This document shows, in pieces, positions 42,761 to 51,617 of a DNA stretch of 64,000 nucleotides. The stretch's first letter is position 1; each line of letters starts with the position of its first letter. Made by a program: the position numbers and the translations under genes. The DNA is from Flavobacterium pectinovorum. Its GTDB lineage: Bacteria; Bacteroidota; Bacteroidia; Flavobacteriales; Flavobacteriaceae. The DNA lies in contig NZ_RCZH01000016.1 in assembly GCF_006438875.1 (NCBI RefSeq), positions 62,897-126,896 of the forward strand. Direction: 5' to 3'. The notes beneath the pieces are model-generated. The model made no database searches and had not been told where the DNA came from. It saw only the letters and a program-made list of their open reading frames with translations.

Positions 42761-42768
42761 CAAATTTA
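42761..42768 (-). promoter_or_regulatory. -7 box TAAATTTG for the pirin gene
   Basis: Exact TAnnTTTG on the minus strand, 31 nt upstream of the start codon. This position supports the shorter pirin start. Confidence 0.55.
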
Positions 42769-42859
42769 CGATCAACATCAATGAAAAGCACTTAATGTAG
42801 ATTAAGTTCTTTTTAGGTTCAAAGTTGCAGAGGTTCAAAGGGACAAAGGTTTTAACGTA

Positions 42860-42879
42860 GAGGCGCACAGCAGTGCGTC
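42860..42879. repeat. small hairpin repeat AGGCGCAC-AGCA-GTGCGTCT
   Basis: Second copy of the 37796 hairpin, preceded by the same GTAGAG; one base of the stem differs. Confidence 0.75.
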
Positions 42880-42890
42880 TAACACACAGT

Positions 42891-42990
42891 TTGTCATCTC
42901 GACGAAGGAGAGATCACACAAGTGGCTCGACAAAGATTGAAGATTATTGGATCGGAGTTTCTAGTGTGATCTCCTTCGTCGAGATGACAA
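42891..42990. repeat. REP-like hairpin element, copy 2
   Basis: Arms TGTCATCTCGACGAAGGAGA and TCTCCTTCGTCGAGATGACA flank the conserved core GGCTCGACAAAGATTGAAGAT and CTAGTGTGATC. It fills the middle of the 350-nt gap between pirin and the gene at 43081; a further CTTTGCGACTTCGCGTCTTT repeat lies at 43031-43065. Confidence 0.9.
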
Positions 42991-43080
42991 GATTGCGAGA
43001 AGATATGTTTAGATAATTATATTCAAAGTGAAATAAAACTTTGCGACTTCGCGTCTTTGCGAGATTTTAAAAAACTCTTA

Positions 43081-43440
43081 CTATTTGATTTTGATTAATT
43101 TCCCTTTTCCAACTACTTCGTCAAGGTAATTCGCAGCCGAACTTTGCTTATCATGCATGTAAAATAGAATAGTGTCTTTTTTGATTTGATCTTTTGAAAT
43201 ACTTATAATTAAATCAGTATTTATGAAATTATCTAATAGTATTATATTGCCATATGATATTTTTCCTTTTGGCATATATTTGTTATCAAACTTAAAAACA
43301 CTGTCATTAAAAGTAATTTTATCTTTTTGGATGTAGAAATTGCTGTCTTCTATTAAATAATTATAACGACCGGTAAGTTTGTCTGTTTTCTGGTTTAGAT
43401 TAATAAAAAGCAGCGTTATTATTAAAGTGAAATATTTCAT
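43081..43440 (-). CDS. small secreted protein of unknown function
   Basis: 119 residues. The N-terminus MKYFTLIITLLFINLNQ looks like a short signal peptide. The rest is polar with beta-strand character (GRYNYLIEDSNFYIQKDKITFNDSVFKF, GNIILLDNF) and ends GKGKLIKIK. It follows the glyoxylate-shunt regulator by 6 nt in the same direction, so the two are probably co-transcribed. No family is recognised and no link to the regulator is clear. Confidence 0.65.
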   Translation of the reverse strand: MKYFTLIITLLFINLNQKTDKLTGRYNYLIEDSNFYIQKDKITFNDSVFKFDNKYMPKGKISYGNIILLDNFINTDLIISISKDQIKKDTILFYMHDKQSSAANYLDEVVGKGKLIKIK

Positions 43441-43446
43441 AGTATT

Positions 43447-44928
43447 TTAGCTAAATTGACTAATAAACTGCTGCACAACCGCATCAGTATTCTCATGACG
43501 TTTTTTCTTCTCCAAAGCAATTGGTGGTGCCGCCCTTTCTAAGCAATCTTTTACATCGCAGGTTTCACAGGTAACCCCAACAATTCTTTTAACTAAAGGT
43601 TTTCCTTCAATAAATTTGAATTTCTTTTTCATTGTTGGATTAATTAAAATTCCAACAGAAATACTGCGAATATTGTCTTTTATAAATGGATCTTTTGTTG
43701 CCGATGAAAAAACCAAATATTCATTTCCGCTATGAACATAACTGGATATTTGTGCATCAAAAAAGTGAGGTTTGTTTTGTCTGATCGCTTCGTCAATGGT
43801 TTTTACCGAAACCCATCTTCTGCAATAATGCTCATTTGTTTCGTTGGCGTGTGGTTCTTGCTGGTTTGTAATATGTAATTCTTTCTTAATCTGATAAAAA
43901 TCAGAACCAATTTTATGGGACATTCTTAAAAAAAATAAATTCTTCAGATGAAAATCTTTCGGTAATAAATTGGTTAATCTCTGGTAAAATGATTCCGGAG
44001 AAACCTCGAAACTTTCTATTAAAGCGACAAATTCTTCCGGATTTGGTTTTTCGTTAGTCAGAAAATCATTGATTTTGTCAACGACCAATTGTCTGGGTAA
44101 TAATAGCGCTCCGGCAAAATAAGAAGCATAAAAATTATGTAAAACCTGATCGAAGTTTTCGAACTTGATCCAACTGAAAGTTAGTAAACGATCTGATATA
44201 TTTAGATAATTATAGGCAATTTCTTTGGCTAAAATAAAAGCCTTTTGCGGATCATCAATTTCTGTCGACAATAATAAAGTTTTGCTTTTTGGAACATAAA
44301 TCGAACGTAAATCTTCTAAAGCTTCCTGATCTGTAAAAGCAATTTCTTTTATCTTATAATCGAATTCTTCTTTAAGAATAGCTTCCAATTCTTCAATCGT
44401 GATTTTAGAATCTAAATTGATTTGAAAAGATTTTGAAAAAGCAATTACTTTTTCTTCAAGATCTTCAAAATAATTACTGTGCGCTTCCTGATAAGATCTT
44501 AAAGCCGCAAGAAAGAAACTTTCTCTGCTTAAATTATAATGTTGAGCGATTTCGATAATCGTACTAATAAAGGCATTGACTTTTGCAGGAGCATTGGCGA
44601 TAATATCAATTAAATCGGCTTCCTGAATTCCAAAAAGCTCTAGTGGAATCTCTTTTAAAATTCCTGATTTTAAGATTTCACCAATCGGAGCGAGGTTATT
44701 ATCCAGTTTTAAAGACACCATTTGGTCGTAAGGAACGTCCAGATGTTCACATAAGAGTAAAATTTTGTCCGTTTTTGGATATTTTTTTCCCTTTTCAATT
44801 TCGTTTAAGTACGATTTTGAAAGATTTGTCAATTTGGCTAAGCCAAAAAGGGAAAGATTTTTTTGAGTTCGAACCTGTTTCAGTTTTAGCCCAAATATCA
44901 GCTTTATATAGTCTTTTTCAATATCCAT
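43447..44928 (-). CDS. RamB/ScfR-like transcriptional regulator of the glyoxylate shunt
   Basis: 493 residues. An N-terminal Cro/CI-type HTH (about 10-65: LKQVRTQKNLSLFGLAKLTNLSKSYLNEIEKG) is followed by an ImmA/IrrE-like domain whose HExxH is gone (KEIAYNYL at the expected place), so it is not a peptidase. The C-terminal DUF2083-like region ends GVTCETCDVKDCLERAAPP with a Cys cluster. This is the layout of RamB and ScfR, regulators that control acetate and short-chain fatty acid metabolism. RamB represses aceA and aceB in Corynebacterium. Here the gene diverges from aceB, with an exact palindrome between them, so the same job is likely. Confidence 0.88.
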   Translation of the reverse strand: MDIEKDYIKLIFGLKLKQVRTQKNLSLFGLAKLTNLSKSYLNEIEKGKKYPKTDKILLLCEHLDVPYDQMVSLKLDNNLAPIGEILKSGILKEIPLELFGIQEADLIDIIANAPAKVNAFISTIIEIAQHYNLSRESFFLAALRSYQEAHSNYFEDLEEKVIAFSKSFQINLDSKITIEELEAILKEEFDYKIKEIAFTDQEALEDLRSIYVPKSKTLLLSTEIDDPQKAFILAKEIAYNYLNISDRLLTFSWIKFENFDQVLHNFYASYFAGALLLPRQLVVDKINDFLTNEKPNPEEFVALIESFEVSPESFYQRLTNLLPKDFHLKNLFFLRMSHKIGSDFYQIKKELHITNQQEPHANETNEHYCRRWVSVKTIDEAIRQNKPHFFDAQISSYVHSGNEYLVFSSATKDPFIKDNIRSISVGILINPTMKKKFKFIEGKPLVKRIVGVTCETCDVKDCLERAAPPIALEKKKRHENTDAVVQQFISQFS

Positions 44929-44982
44929 AAATCAAATATAACCAATTAAAAAATAATCGCCAAAAAATTATTTTTAATATTT

Positions 44983-44996
44983 AGCGAACGTTCGCT
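44983..44996. promoter_or_regulatory. 14-bp palindrome, candidate operator
   Basis: AGCGAACGTTCGCT is a perfect palindrome and strikingly GC-rich for this gap. It lies 54 nt before the regulator start and 23 nt upstream of the likely aceB -7 box, a good position for a dimeric HTH repressor or activator. Confidence 0.6.
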
Positions 44997-45018
44997 TGTT
45001 TTGTAAAAAACTTTTTTC

Positions 45019-45026
45019 TAATATTG
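45019..45026 (+). promoter_or_regulatory. probable -7 box TAATATTG for aceB
   Basis: Seven of eight positions match TAnnTTTG. The leader to aceB would be about 90 nt. Confidence 0.4.
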
Positions 45027-45124
45027 TGGTGTAGAAAATATTAACCGTCAGATTGTTATAATAATAATTGTCCTAAAAAGGCAGAAACGAGAAAACAATT
45101 GATGACTAATTAAAATTAGCAGCT

Positions 45125-46726
45125 ATGAAAAACCAATTAGAGATTACCGAGACGGCAATGGAATTTTTAGCCGAAAAGAACCTTTCTTATCCAAAGATCT
45201 GGACCGAAGAAGCGATTGTTTTTATAACCGATTTGCATCGAAAATTCGAATCGCAACGAAAAATACTGATGTTGCAACGCGATCAAAAACAAGTCACTTT
45301 TGATCAGGGAATAATGCCAACTTTTCAAGCAGAAACTAAAGCCGTCAGAGAAAGCAATTGGGTAGCAGGAGAAATTCCGAAAGATTTATTGGACAGAAGA
45401 GTTGAAATTACGGGACCGGTTGATCGCAAAATGATAATCAACGCATTGAATTCAGGAGCAAAAACTTTTATGGCTGATTTTGAAGATAGTACTTCTCCAA
45501 CCTGGCAAAATTTAATGGATGGTCAACTGAATTTGATTGATGCTGTGAATAAAACAATTTCATATACAGATTTGGCTAAACATAAATCGTATCAACTAAA
45601 TGAAAAGATTGCCACGCTAATTGTTCGTCCAAGAGGATTGCATCTGCCGGAAAAACATCTTCTGATTGATGGAAATGAAGTTTCTGGTTCTTTGGTAGAT
45701 TTTGGATTGTATGTTTTTCATAATCATAAAAGATTACTGGAAAATAATTCGGGACCATATTTCTATATTCCAAAATTAGAACATTATCTGGAAGCGCGCT
45801 GGTGGACTACTGTAATTGATTTTACTGAGGATTATTTAAAATTAGAACGTGGCACCATTAAAGTGACGGTTTTGATTGAAACCATAACAGCAAGTTTTCA
45901 ATTGGATGAAATCATTTATGAGTTGAAAGAACATATTGTTGGGCTGAATTGTGGCCGTTGGGATTACATTTTTTCTTATATCAAAAAGTTTAGAAAAAAT
46001 CCAAAATTCATTGTTCCGGATCGTGATCAGGTAAATATGACTTCGCCTTTTATGAATGCATACTCGAATTTGGTGATCCAAAGATGTCATAAAAGAGGAA
46101 TTCACGCAATTGGCGGAATGGCGGCTCAAATTCCGATTAAGAATAATGAAGAAGCAAATGCTGCTGCTTTTGCAAAAGTAAAAACAGATAAAGAACGTGA
46201 AGTTCGAAACGGTCACGACGGAACCTGGGTAGCGCATCCGGATTTGGTTGCAATAGCAAAAGAAATTTTTGATAAAGGAATGCCAACTCCAAATCAAATT
46301 CACATTAAAAGAGAATATCGCAAAATAACGGAAGAAGATTTAATTGAACCACCAATTGGAATCATTACGGAAAATGGTGTTCGCAAAAATATCAATGTTG
46401 GAGTTTTGTATTTGGCTTCGTGGTTAAACGGACAAGGTGCAGCAGCCTTACATAATTTAATGGAAGATGCGGCAACGGCCGAAATTTCAAGATCGCAATT
46501 GTGGCAATGGCTTCAGAATAAAGTGGTTTTGGATAATGGTCGCAATCTGGATTTGACCTATTATCACGAATTGGCTTTAGATGAATTTAAAAAAATCAAA
46601 GATGAATTGGGCGAAGAAAATCACGAAAAACGCCAATTTCCTCTAGCCGAAAAAGTCTTGGACAGATTGGTTGTAAATCCCGATTTCGTTGATTTTTTAA
46701 CCATTCCGTGTTACAAATATTTATAA
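45125..46726 (+). CDS. aceB: malate synthase A
   Basis: 533 residues, the usual length of malate synthase A. The signature ELKEHIVGLNCGRWDYIFSYIK is present, with MADFEDSTSPTW for the acetyl-CoA/Mg site, VRPRGLHLPEKH, and TSPFMNAYSNLVIQRCHKRGIHAIGGMAAQIP in outline. It joins glyoxylate and acetyl-CoA to malate, the second step of the glyoxylate shunt. It is followed by aceA after a 359-nt gap with repeats, so the two genes may be read from separate promoters. Confidence 0.96.
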   Translation: MKNQLEITETAMEFLAEKNLSYPKIWTEEAIVFITDLHRKFESQRKILMLQRDQKQVTFDQGIMPTFQAETKAVRESNWVAGEIPKDLLDRRVEITGPVDRKMIINALNSGAKTFMADFEDSTSPTWQNLMDGQLNLIDAVNKTISYTDLAKHKSYQLNEKIATLIVRPRGLHLPEKHLLIDGNEVSGSLVDFGLYVFHNHKRLLENNSGPYFYIPKLEHYLEARWWTTVIDFTEDYLKLERGTIKVTVLIETITASFQLDEIIYELKEHIVGLNCGRWDYIFSYIKKFRKNPKFIVPDRDQVNMTSPFMNAYSNLVIQRCHKRGIHAIGGMAAQIPIKNNEEANAAAFAKVKTDKEREVRNGHDGTWVAHPDLVAIAKEIFDKGMPTPNQIHIKREYRKITEEDLIEPPIGIITENGVRKNINVGVLYLASWLNGQGAAALHNLMEDAATAEISRSQLWQWLQNKVVLDNGRNLDLTYYHELALDEFKKIKDELGEENHEKRQFPLAEKVLDRLVVNPDFVDFLTIPCYKYL

Positions 46727-46766
46727 AGAATTAAAAATTTGGAATTAAAAATTAAAAATCTGCCTG

Positions 46767-46814
46767 ATTTGCTAAATCTGCGGGCGAATAATTTTTCACG
46801 CAGATTTAGCAGAT
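46767..46814. repeat. inverted repeat TTTGCTAAATCTGCG type
   Basis: 16-bp arms ATTTGCTAAATCTGCG and CGCAGATTTAGCAGAT 40 nt after aceB; related CACGCAGAT motifs lie at 1646 and 51257. Probably a dispersed repeat. Confidence 0.7.
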
Positions 46815-46834
46815 GAAATGAGAATATTTTTTTT

Positions 46835-46977
46835 AAACACATAGAAACATAGATTTTAGTTTATAATAAAAAAGGTAAAAGAAAAAACTAGTTTTCACAC
46901 ATAGCTATGTGTATGAATGCAAGTGAAACGCCTTTAACCACAAAGAAAATCTATACTTCTATGTGTTTAAAAAAATA
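46835..46977. repeat. ACACATAG element, left of aceA
   Basis: Ends AAACACATAGAA and TTCTATGTGTTT (with further T/A pairing outside) flank a central perfect 16-bp palindrome ACACATAGCTATGTGT at 46907. An inverted relative is at 48463-48597. Confidence 0.85.
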
Positions 46978-47085
46978 AAACTCAACAATTAGAAAATGCT
47001 TTTTTAAGTCTCAGTAAAAACTGAAAACTGCGACTGAAAACTGAAAAACTATATTACTCACTAACCAACTTAAACTATATTATTT

Positions 47086-48366
47086 ATGAAAACAACAGAA
47101 GACAGAATTCAGGAATTGATTAACGATTGGATCACGAACCCAAGATGGAAAGGTGTTGAACGCCCTTATACTGCTACAGAAGTGGTTACTCTTCAAGGTT
47201 CGTATCAAATTGAGCACTCTATTGCCAAAATGGGAGCGCAAAAATTATGGAGAAAGTTAAAAAGTCAGGATTATGTTGCTGGTTTGGGCGCATTAACGGG
47301 AAATCAGGCGATTCAGGAAGTCGATGCTGGTCTTGAAGCGATTTATTTAAGTGGCTGGCAAGTTGCGGCTGATGCAAATTTGGCAGGAGAAATGTATCCT
47401 GATCAATCGCTTTATCCTGTAAATAGTGTACCAATTGTAGTAAAAAAAATTAATAATGCTTTATTGAGAGCTGATCAGATTCAGGTTGTAAATGAGGTTG
47501 AAGATAAAAAAGATTATTTGGTTCCGATTGTGGCTGATGCCGAAGCAGGTTTTGGCGGAAATCTAAATGCATTTGAATTGATGAAATCAATGATCGAAGC
47601 GGGAGCTTCAGGCGTTCATTTTGAAGATCAGTTAAGTTCAGCAAAAAAATGCGGGCATTTAGGAGGGAAAGTTTTGGTGCCAACGCAGGAAGCGATAAAT
47701 AAACTGATTGCAGCTCGTTTGGCGGCAGATGTTATGGGAGTTTCAACGCTTATCGTTGCGAGAACAGATGCTGATGCAGCAAATTTATTAACCAGTGATG
47801 CTGACCCAAGAGATGCTAAATTTATTACAGGCGAAAAAACGAATGAAGGTTTCTTCTATGTAAACAGCGGAATCGATCAGGGAATTGCGAGAGGTTTGAG
47901 CTACGCTCCTTATGCCGATTTAATTTGGATGGAAACTAGTAATCCGGATTTGGTTTATGCTAAAAAGTTTGCTGACGCTATGAAAAAAGAATTTCCGGAT
48001 AAGATGTTAGCGTACAATTGTTCGCCTTCTTTTAACTGGGCTGCAAAATTATCTGTTGCAGAAATGGAGACATTCAGAGAAGATTTGGCAGCAATGGGTT
48101 ATAAATTCCAATTTATTACTTTGGCAGGATTCCATGCTTTAAATACCAGTATGTTTGAATTGTCTAAAGCATACAAAGAACGCGGAATGGCTGGATATTC
48201 TGAATTGCAGGAAAGAGAATTCGCTTTACAGCAAAGCGGATTCAGAGCGGTAAAACATCAGGCTTTTGTGGGAACTTCTTATTTTGATGCCGTTCAAAAT
48301 ACGGTAACAATAGGAAAATCAACAACTACAGCAATGAAACATTCTACTGAGGTTGAGCAATTTTAA
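47086..48366 (+). CDS. aceA: isocitrate lyase
   Basis: 426 residues. The catalytic Cys189 lies in the signature KKCGHLGGK; DAEAGFGGNLNAFELMKSMIEAGASGVHFEDQ supplies the Mg and substrate residues, and IVARTDADAANL, MLAYNCSPSFNW and FQFITLAGFHALN follow. It splits isocitrate to glyoxylate and succinate, the first step of the glyoxylate shunt. Together with aceB it allows growth on acetate or fatty acids. It is flanked on both sides by inverted copies of the ACACATAG element. Confidence 0.97.
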   Translation: MKTTEDRIQELINDWITNPRWKGVERPYTATEVVTLQGSYQIEHSIAKMGAQKLWRKLKSQDYVAGLGALTGNQAIQEVDAGLEAIYLSGWQVAADANLAGEMYPDQSLYPVNSVPIVVKKINNALLRADQIQVVNEVEDKKDYLVPIVADAEAGFGGNLNAFELMKSMIEAGASGVHFEDQLSSAKKCGHLGGKVLVPTQEAINKLIAARLAADVMGVSTLIVARTDADAANLLTSDADPRDAKFITGEKTNEGFFYVNSGIDQGIARGLSYAPYADLIWMETSNPDLVYAKKFADAMKKEFPDKMLAYNCSPSFNWAAKLSVAEMETFREDLAAMGYKFQFITLAGFHALNTSMFELSKAYKERGMAGYSELQEREFALQQSGFRAVKHQAFVGTSYFDAVQNTVTIGKSTTTAMKHSTEVEQF

Positions 48367-48373
48367 TTCAATA

Positions 48374-48408
48374 AAAAACCAGTTCAACATTGAACTGGTT
48401 TTTCTTTT
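48374..48408 (+). terminator. terminator after aceA
   Basis: 13-bp stem AAAAACCAGTTCA / TGAACTGGTTTTT, 4-nt loop, T-rich tail, 7 nt after the stop. Confidence 0.92.
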
Positions 48409-48462
48409 TTACCATTAAGATATTAAGTTTCATAAAGAAATACTTAGCTGGATGCATTGATT

Positions 48463-48597
48463 TTAACACATAGTGACATAGCTTTTCTTTTTTTAAAAAG
48501 GCGCTTCACTGGTCTAAATACACATAGCTATGTGTGAAAATCTAGATTTTTTAAAAGAATCTTTTTTTAATTTTTAGATCTATTTTCTATGTGTTAA
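48463..48597. repeat. ACACATAG element, right of aceA
   Basis: TTTTAACACATAG at the left and CTATGTGTTAAA at the right, central palindrome ACACATAGCTATGTGT at 48520. Its reverse complement aligns to the element at 46835 through CTAG(A)TTTTCACACATAG and AGTGAARCGCCTTT. Confidence 0.85.
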
Positions 48598-48669
48598 ATA
48601 ATACTTCTATGAATTATATTTAATTTTTTAAGCTTAATTTTTCTTAATCTCTTAATGGTGAAATTATTT

Positions 48670-49245
48670 TTATTTCTTCAAAAGCCTGGCTTTCATTTTA
48701 CTGAAAAATTCCGGTGTTACGCCAATGAAAGACGCGATTTGTTTTTGAGGCACTTTATAAACCAGAGTTCCATATTTATTGCAAAATTTCTCAAATCTTT
48801 CTTCTGCAGGCAAACTGAGATTGTCCATCAATCGCTGTTGATTGGCAACCAATGAATTTTCAATTAGAATTCTGAAAAAACGTTCTAATTTTGGAATCTC
48901 AAGATACAATTGTTCTTGGTTTTCTTTGGATAATGAAACTACTTCTGCATCTTCTAAAACTTCTATAAAAAGCTGTCCCGGTTTTTGCGAAAAAAAGCTG
49001 TACATATCACTCATCCACCAACCTGCACAGGCAAATGACAGAACATGTTCGACAATATTATCGTTGATATTGAAGCTTCTTAAAATTCCCGAATTGACAA
49101 AATAAGAATGTTTACAAACTTCGCCGGCATTTAATAAAATCGTTTTGGCTTTGTAAGTCTTTGTTTCTAATTTAGATAAAAAATGAGCTTGCTCTTCAGG
49201 AGTTAGAGAAACGTGTTTGGCAATGTTTTCAAGAATTAACTCCAT
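48670..49245 (-). CDS. Crp/Fnr family transcriptional regulator
   Basis: 191 residues. A cyclic-nucleotide-binding-like beta barrel (about 10-120: KTILLNAGEVCKHSYFVNSGILRSF) is followed by a long helix and a winged HTH (PQKQIASFIGVTPEFFSKMKARL). The phosphate-binding cassette of true CRP is absent and there is no Cys cluster for Fe-S, so the ligand is unknown. The start overlaps the stop of the preceding DUF6370 gene by one base (TAATG), so the two are translationally coupled in a purT operon. Confidence 0.9.
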   Translation of the reverse strand: MELILENIAKHVSLTPEEQAHFLSKLETKTYKAKTILLNAGEVCKHSYFVNSGILRSFNINDNIVEHVLSFACAGWWMSDMYSFFSQKPGQLFIEVLEDAEVVSLSKENQEQLYLEIPKLERFFRILIENSLVANQQRLMDNLSLPAEERFEKFCNKYGTLVYKVPQKQIASFIGVTPEFFSKMKARLLKK

Positions 49246-49562
49246 TATTTTTCTTTAAGTAAAGTGAATGATGTGGCTTTAAAACGGCCGTTTTCTACTT
49301 TTCCGGTAACCGAAGCTTTACGGATTGCGTTGCAAAAACCATCTTTGGCATGTGCATCACCATGTTTGTCAATTGTTGTTCCATCAACGAAATAAGCTTT
49401 TCCGTCAATGCGAACGGCTAAATCACAGCTTTTGCCTTTCATTCCAAATTGGCATTCGCCACAAGATACTTCAACGATTAGAGGCTCGTCAATAATTATT
49501 GTTTTTTGTGCCTGTGTTGAAATTCCCATAAATAGGAATAGTATAAATAGTACTTTTTTCAT
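49245..49562 (-). CDS. DUF6370-like secreted protein
   Basis: 105 residues with signal peptide MKKVLFILFLFMGISTQAQ. The core VSCGECQFGMKGKSCDLAVRIDGKAYFVDGTTID with Cys at CGEC and SCD and a later DGFCNAIRKA is what I recall of the Bacteroidota family DUF6370. Four cysteines suggest a metal site or disulphides. It lies 2 nt after purT and overlaps the Crp/Fnr gene, so the three form one operon. The function is unknown. Confidence 0.72.
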   Translation of the reverse strand: MKKVLFILFLFMGISTQAQKTIIIDEPLIVEVSCGECQFGMKGKSCDLAVRIDGKAYFVDGTTIDKHGDAHAKDGFCNAIRKASVTGKVENGRFKATSFTLLKEK

Positions 49563-49564
49563 TT

Positions 49565-50725
49565 TTAAGAATTTACAGTGATTAATTTTGAAGTCGTTTT
49601 GGCGCGTTCTACAATTTCTTCGATTGGAGTTGCCAGTGAATCGTAACTTAAGACAACACCCATTCGGCGATAAGGTCTTGAAGTTGGTTTTCCGAAGATT
49701 CTGAAATCAGTTTTTGGTAAAGCAGCTACTTTTTTAATTCCGGCAAAAGTTGGATTGCTGGAATCTTCAGATGCTAAAATTACGGCGCTTGCTCCGGCTT
49801 TTTCCAATGTAATTTCGAAAATAGGCAAGCTTAAAATGGCACGTAAATGCAATTCGAATTCGTTGAAGTTTTGTGTTCCTGCTAAGGTTACCATTCCGGT
49901 ATCGTGTGGGCGAGGAGAAAGTTCAGAGAAATAAACACCATCATTTGTCAGGAAAAATTCAACTCCAAAAAGACCTGCTCCACCCAATGCTTCGGTAATT
50001 TTTTCGGCCATATCCTGCGCTTCGTACAAATCAGCTTCAGAAACTTTTGCGGGTTGCCAGCTTTCCTGATAATCGCCACGCTCTTGTCGGTGGCCAATTG
50101 GTGCACAAAAAAGCGTTGGATTGTTATTTTGAGTAATCGTTAAAAGCGTAATTTCCGAATTGAAATCTACAAATGCTTCTACAATAACTTCGATAACATC
50201 GCCACGCGAACCTGCAACAGCATATTGCCATGCTTTCTCGATATCATTTTCGGTTTTTATGGTCGATTGTCCTTTTCCGGAAGAAGACATTAAAGGTTTT
50301 ACAACACACGGAATTCCAACTTCCTGAACGGCTTTTTGAAGTTCTTCTGCCGAAGTTGCGTATTGATATTTGGCTGTTTTTAGTCCAAGTTCTTTTGAAG
50401 CTAAATCACGAATGGCTTTGCGATTCATAGTAAAGTTTGCTGCTTTCGCAGAAGGAACTACAGTAATACCTTGTTTTTCGTAATCGTAAAAACGTTCGGT
50501 ACGAATGGCTTCTATTTCGGGAACTATAAAATCGGGTTTGTGTTTGGCTACGATTCGGTCAAGAGCTTCGCCGTCGAGCATATTGATGACTTCAAAACCA
50601 TGTGCAACTTGCATCGCAGGGGCATTTTCGTAACTGTCAACTGCAATTATGGTTTGTCCGATTCGTTGTGCGGCAATGACAAATTCTTTGCCTAATTCGC
50701 CTGAACCTAGGAGTAGTATTTTCAT
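49565..50725 (-). CDS. purT: formate-dependent phosphoribosylglycinamide formyltransferase
   Basis: 386 residues of the ATP-grasp family. ILLLGSGELGKEFVIAAQRIG starts the N-domain, CVVKPLMSSSGKGQSTI is the ATP-binding loop, and EVIVEAFVDFNSEITLLT and FFSELSPRPHDTGMVTLA are diagnostic for PurT. It makes formyl-GAR from GAR, formate and ATP in purine synthesis, an alternative to folate-dependent PurN. It follows a membrane protein gene by 5 nt and leads a DUF6370-regulator pair. Confidence 0.95.
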   Translation of the reverse strand: MKILLLGSGELGKEFVIAAQRIGQTIIAVDSYENAPAMQVAHGFEVINMLDGEALDRIVAKHKPDFIVPEIEAIRTERFYDYEKQGITVVPSAKAANFTMNRKAIRDLASKELGLKTAKYQYATSAEELQKAVQEVGIPCVVKPLMSSSGKGQSTIKTENDIEKAWQYAVAGSRGDVIEVIVEAFVDFNSEITLLTITQNNNPTLFCAPIGHRQERGDYQESWQPAKVSEADLYEAQDMAEKITEALGGAGLFGVEFFLTNDGVYFSELSPRPHDTGMVTLAGTQNFNEFELHLRAILSLPIFEITLEKAGASAVILASEDSSNPTFAGIKKVAALPKTDFRIFGKPTSRPYRRMGVVLSYDSLATPIEEIVERAKTTSKLITVNS

Positions 50726-50730
50726 TTTGT

Positions 50731-51210
50731 TTAATTTAGAGGTTGGGTATTTTGGCTTGCTTTTACAATTATCAAACTGCTTATAAAAGTTAAAAACATT
50801 AATATAAATGATAGAAATAAAATCGTTAATAGTGAAAATAAAATTTGATACGGAATTTGCACATTAAATACTGATGAAATTCCGTTTCCGAATAATCCAA
50901 TAAGATATATTGTAAAAAGAGCGGTTATAATTTTTGAACTTACTCCGAAAGAAAATTGGGAACAAGCTTTGAAATAATGAACTTGATTTAATGATGTGCT
51001 TATTTTTTTAGAGGTATTCCAAAATAGAAAAACTATAAATAATGGAAATAAAATCCCCCAGAAAATTGGATTCCAAAACATACCGAAATTGCAAATTTGT
51101 ATGCATTGAAAAATAAAATAGCTGTTTGAAAATATTAATAAGGGAAAAAAAAGACACACAAAAAATCCAGCTATAATTGAATGCTTTTGGATGCTATTTT
51201 TGGTTTCCAT
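50731..51210 (-). CDS. membrane protein of unknown function
   Basis: 159 residues with four hydrophobic helices (about 11-32, 43-63, 85-108 and 120-148) and few conserved features. There is no signal of a known transporter family. The gene ends 5 nt before purT on the same strand and may share its promoter. It could be an evolving or rarely conserved ORF, but the length and neat spacing favour a real gene. Confidence 0.6.
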   Translation of the reverse strand: METKNSIQKHSIIAGFFVCLFFPLLIFSNSYFIFQCIQICNFGMFWNPIFWGILFPLFIVFLFWNTSKKISTSLNQVHYFKACSQFSFGVSSKIITALFTIYLIGLFGNGISSVFNVQIPYQILFSLLTILFLSFILMFLTFISSLIIVKASQNTQPLN

Positions 51211-51329
51211 TTAAATTTAGTTTTGAGAGTAAAGATAAATAAAATGAAATTTATTCTCACGCAGATTTTGCAGATTCGGCAGATTTAATTTAAATGAAAA
51301 TTTAATTTTTACGCAAAGTAATCATATAG

Positions 51330-51436
51330 TTTGTCATTTCGACGCAGGAGAAATCTTCGCAAGAAGCTCGACAAAGATTAGCGATTTTCTTTGTCGATTT
51401 ACGAGTGTGATTTCTCCCTTCGGTCGAAATGACAAG
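51330..51436. repeat. REP-like hairpin element, copy 3
   Basis: TTGTCATTTCGACGCAGGAG at the left and CTCCCTTCGGTCGAAATGAC at the right, core AGCTCGACAAAGATTAGCGAT. The left arm has more changes than the other copies. Confidence 0.85.
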
Positions 51437-51484
51437 ATTGTGAGGTAATTGCACTTAGTAAACAAATGTTCTTGTTTTACGGTT

Positions 51485-51573
51485 TGCGTGAGGGATAGAA
51501 GAGAAAAGCCCACAGCCTGACGAAGGAAGTGCGAGGACTTGTAACGAATAGCCCGACCCGGAGGGACACGCCC
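51485..51573 (+). repeat. structured GC-rich repeat, copy 2 (uninterrupted)
   Basis: GCGTGAGGGATAG at the start, AAGCCCACAGCCTGACGAAG, GTGCGAGGACTTG, AATAGCCCGACC and finally CACGCCC, whose ends pair (GCGTG/CACGC). It is the intact counterpart of the copy at 55727. With copy 3 of the REP element it fills the 407-nt gap before the U32 gene; no gene is seen there. Confidence 0.8.
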
Positions 51574-51582
51574 AAAATAAAA

Positions 51583-51611
51583 AAAACCGACACTCATAAA
51601 GTATCGGTTTT
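51583..51611 (-). terminator. terminator of the U32 peptidase gene
   Basis: Stem AAAACCGA..TATCGGTTTT with inner ACT/AGT pairing; T-run of eight on the minus strand, just after the stop. Confidence 0.85.
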
Positions 51612-51617
51612 GTGTTT

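Noticed and set aside
42731..42868. 46-residue upstream extension of the pirin gene
   Set aside because: It crosses the -7 box and the dispersed repeat; the conserved pirin start is at 42730.
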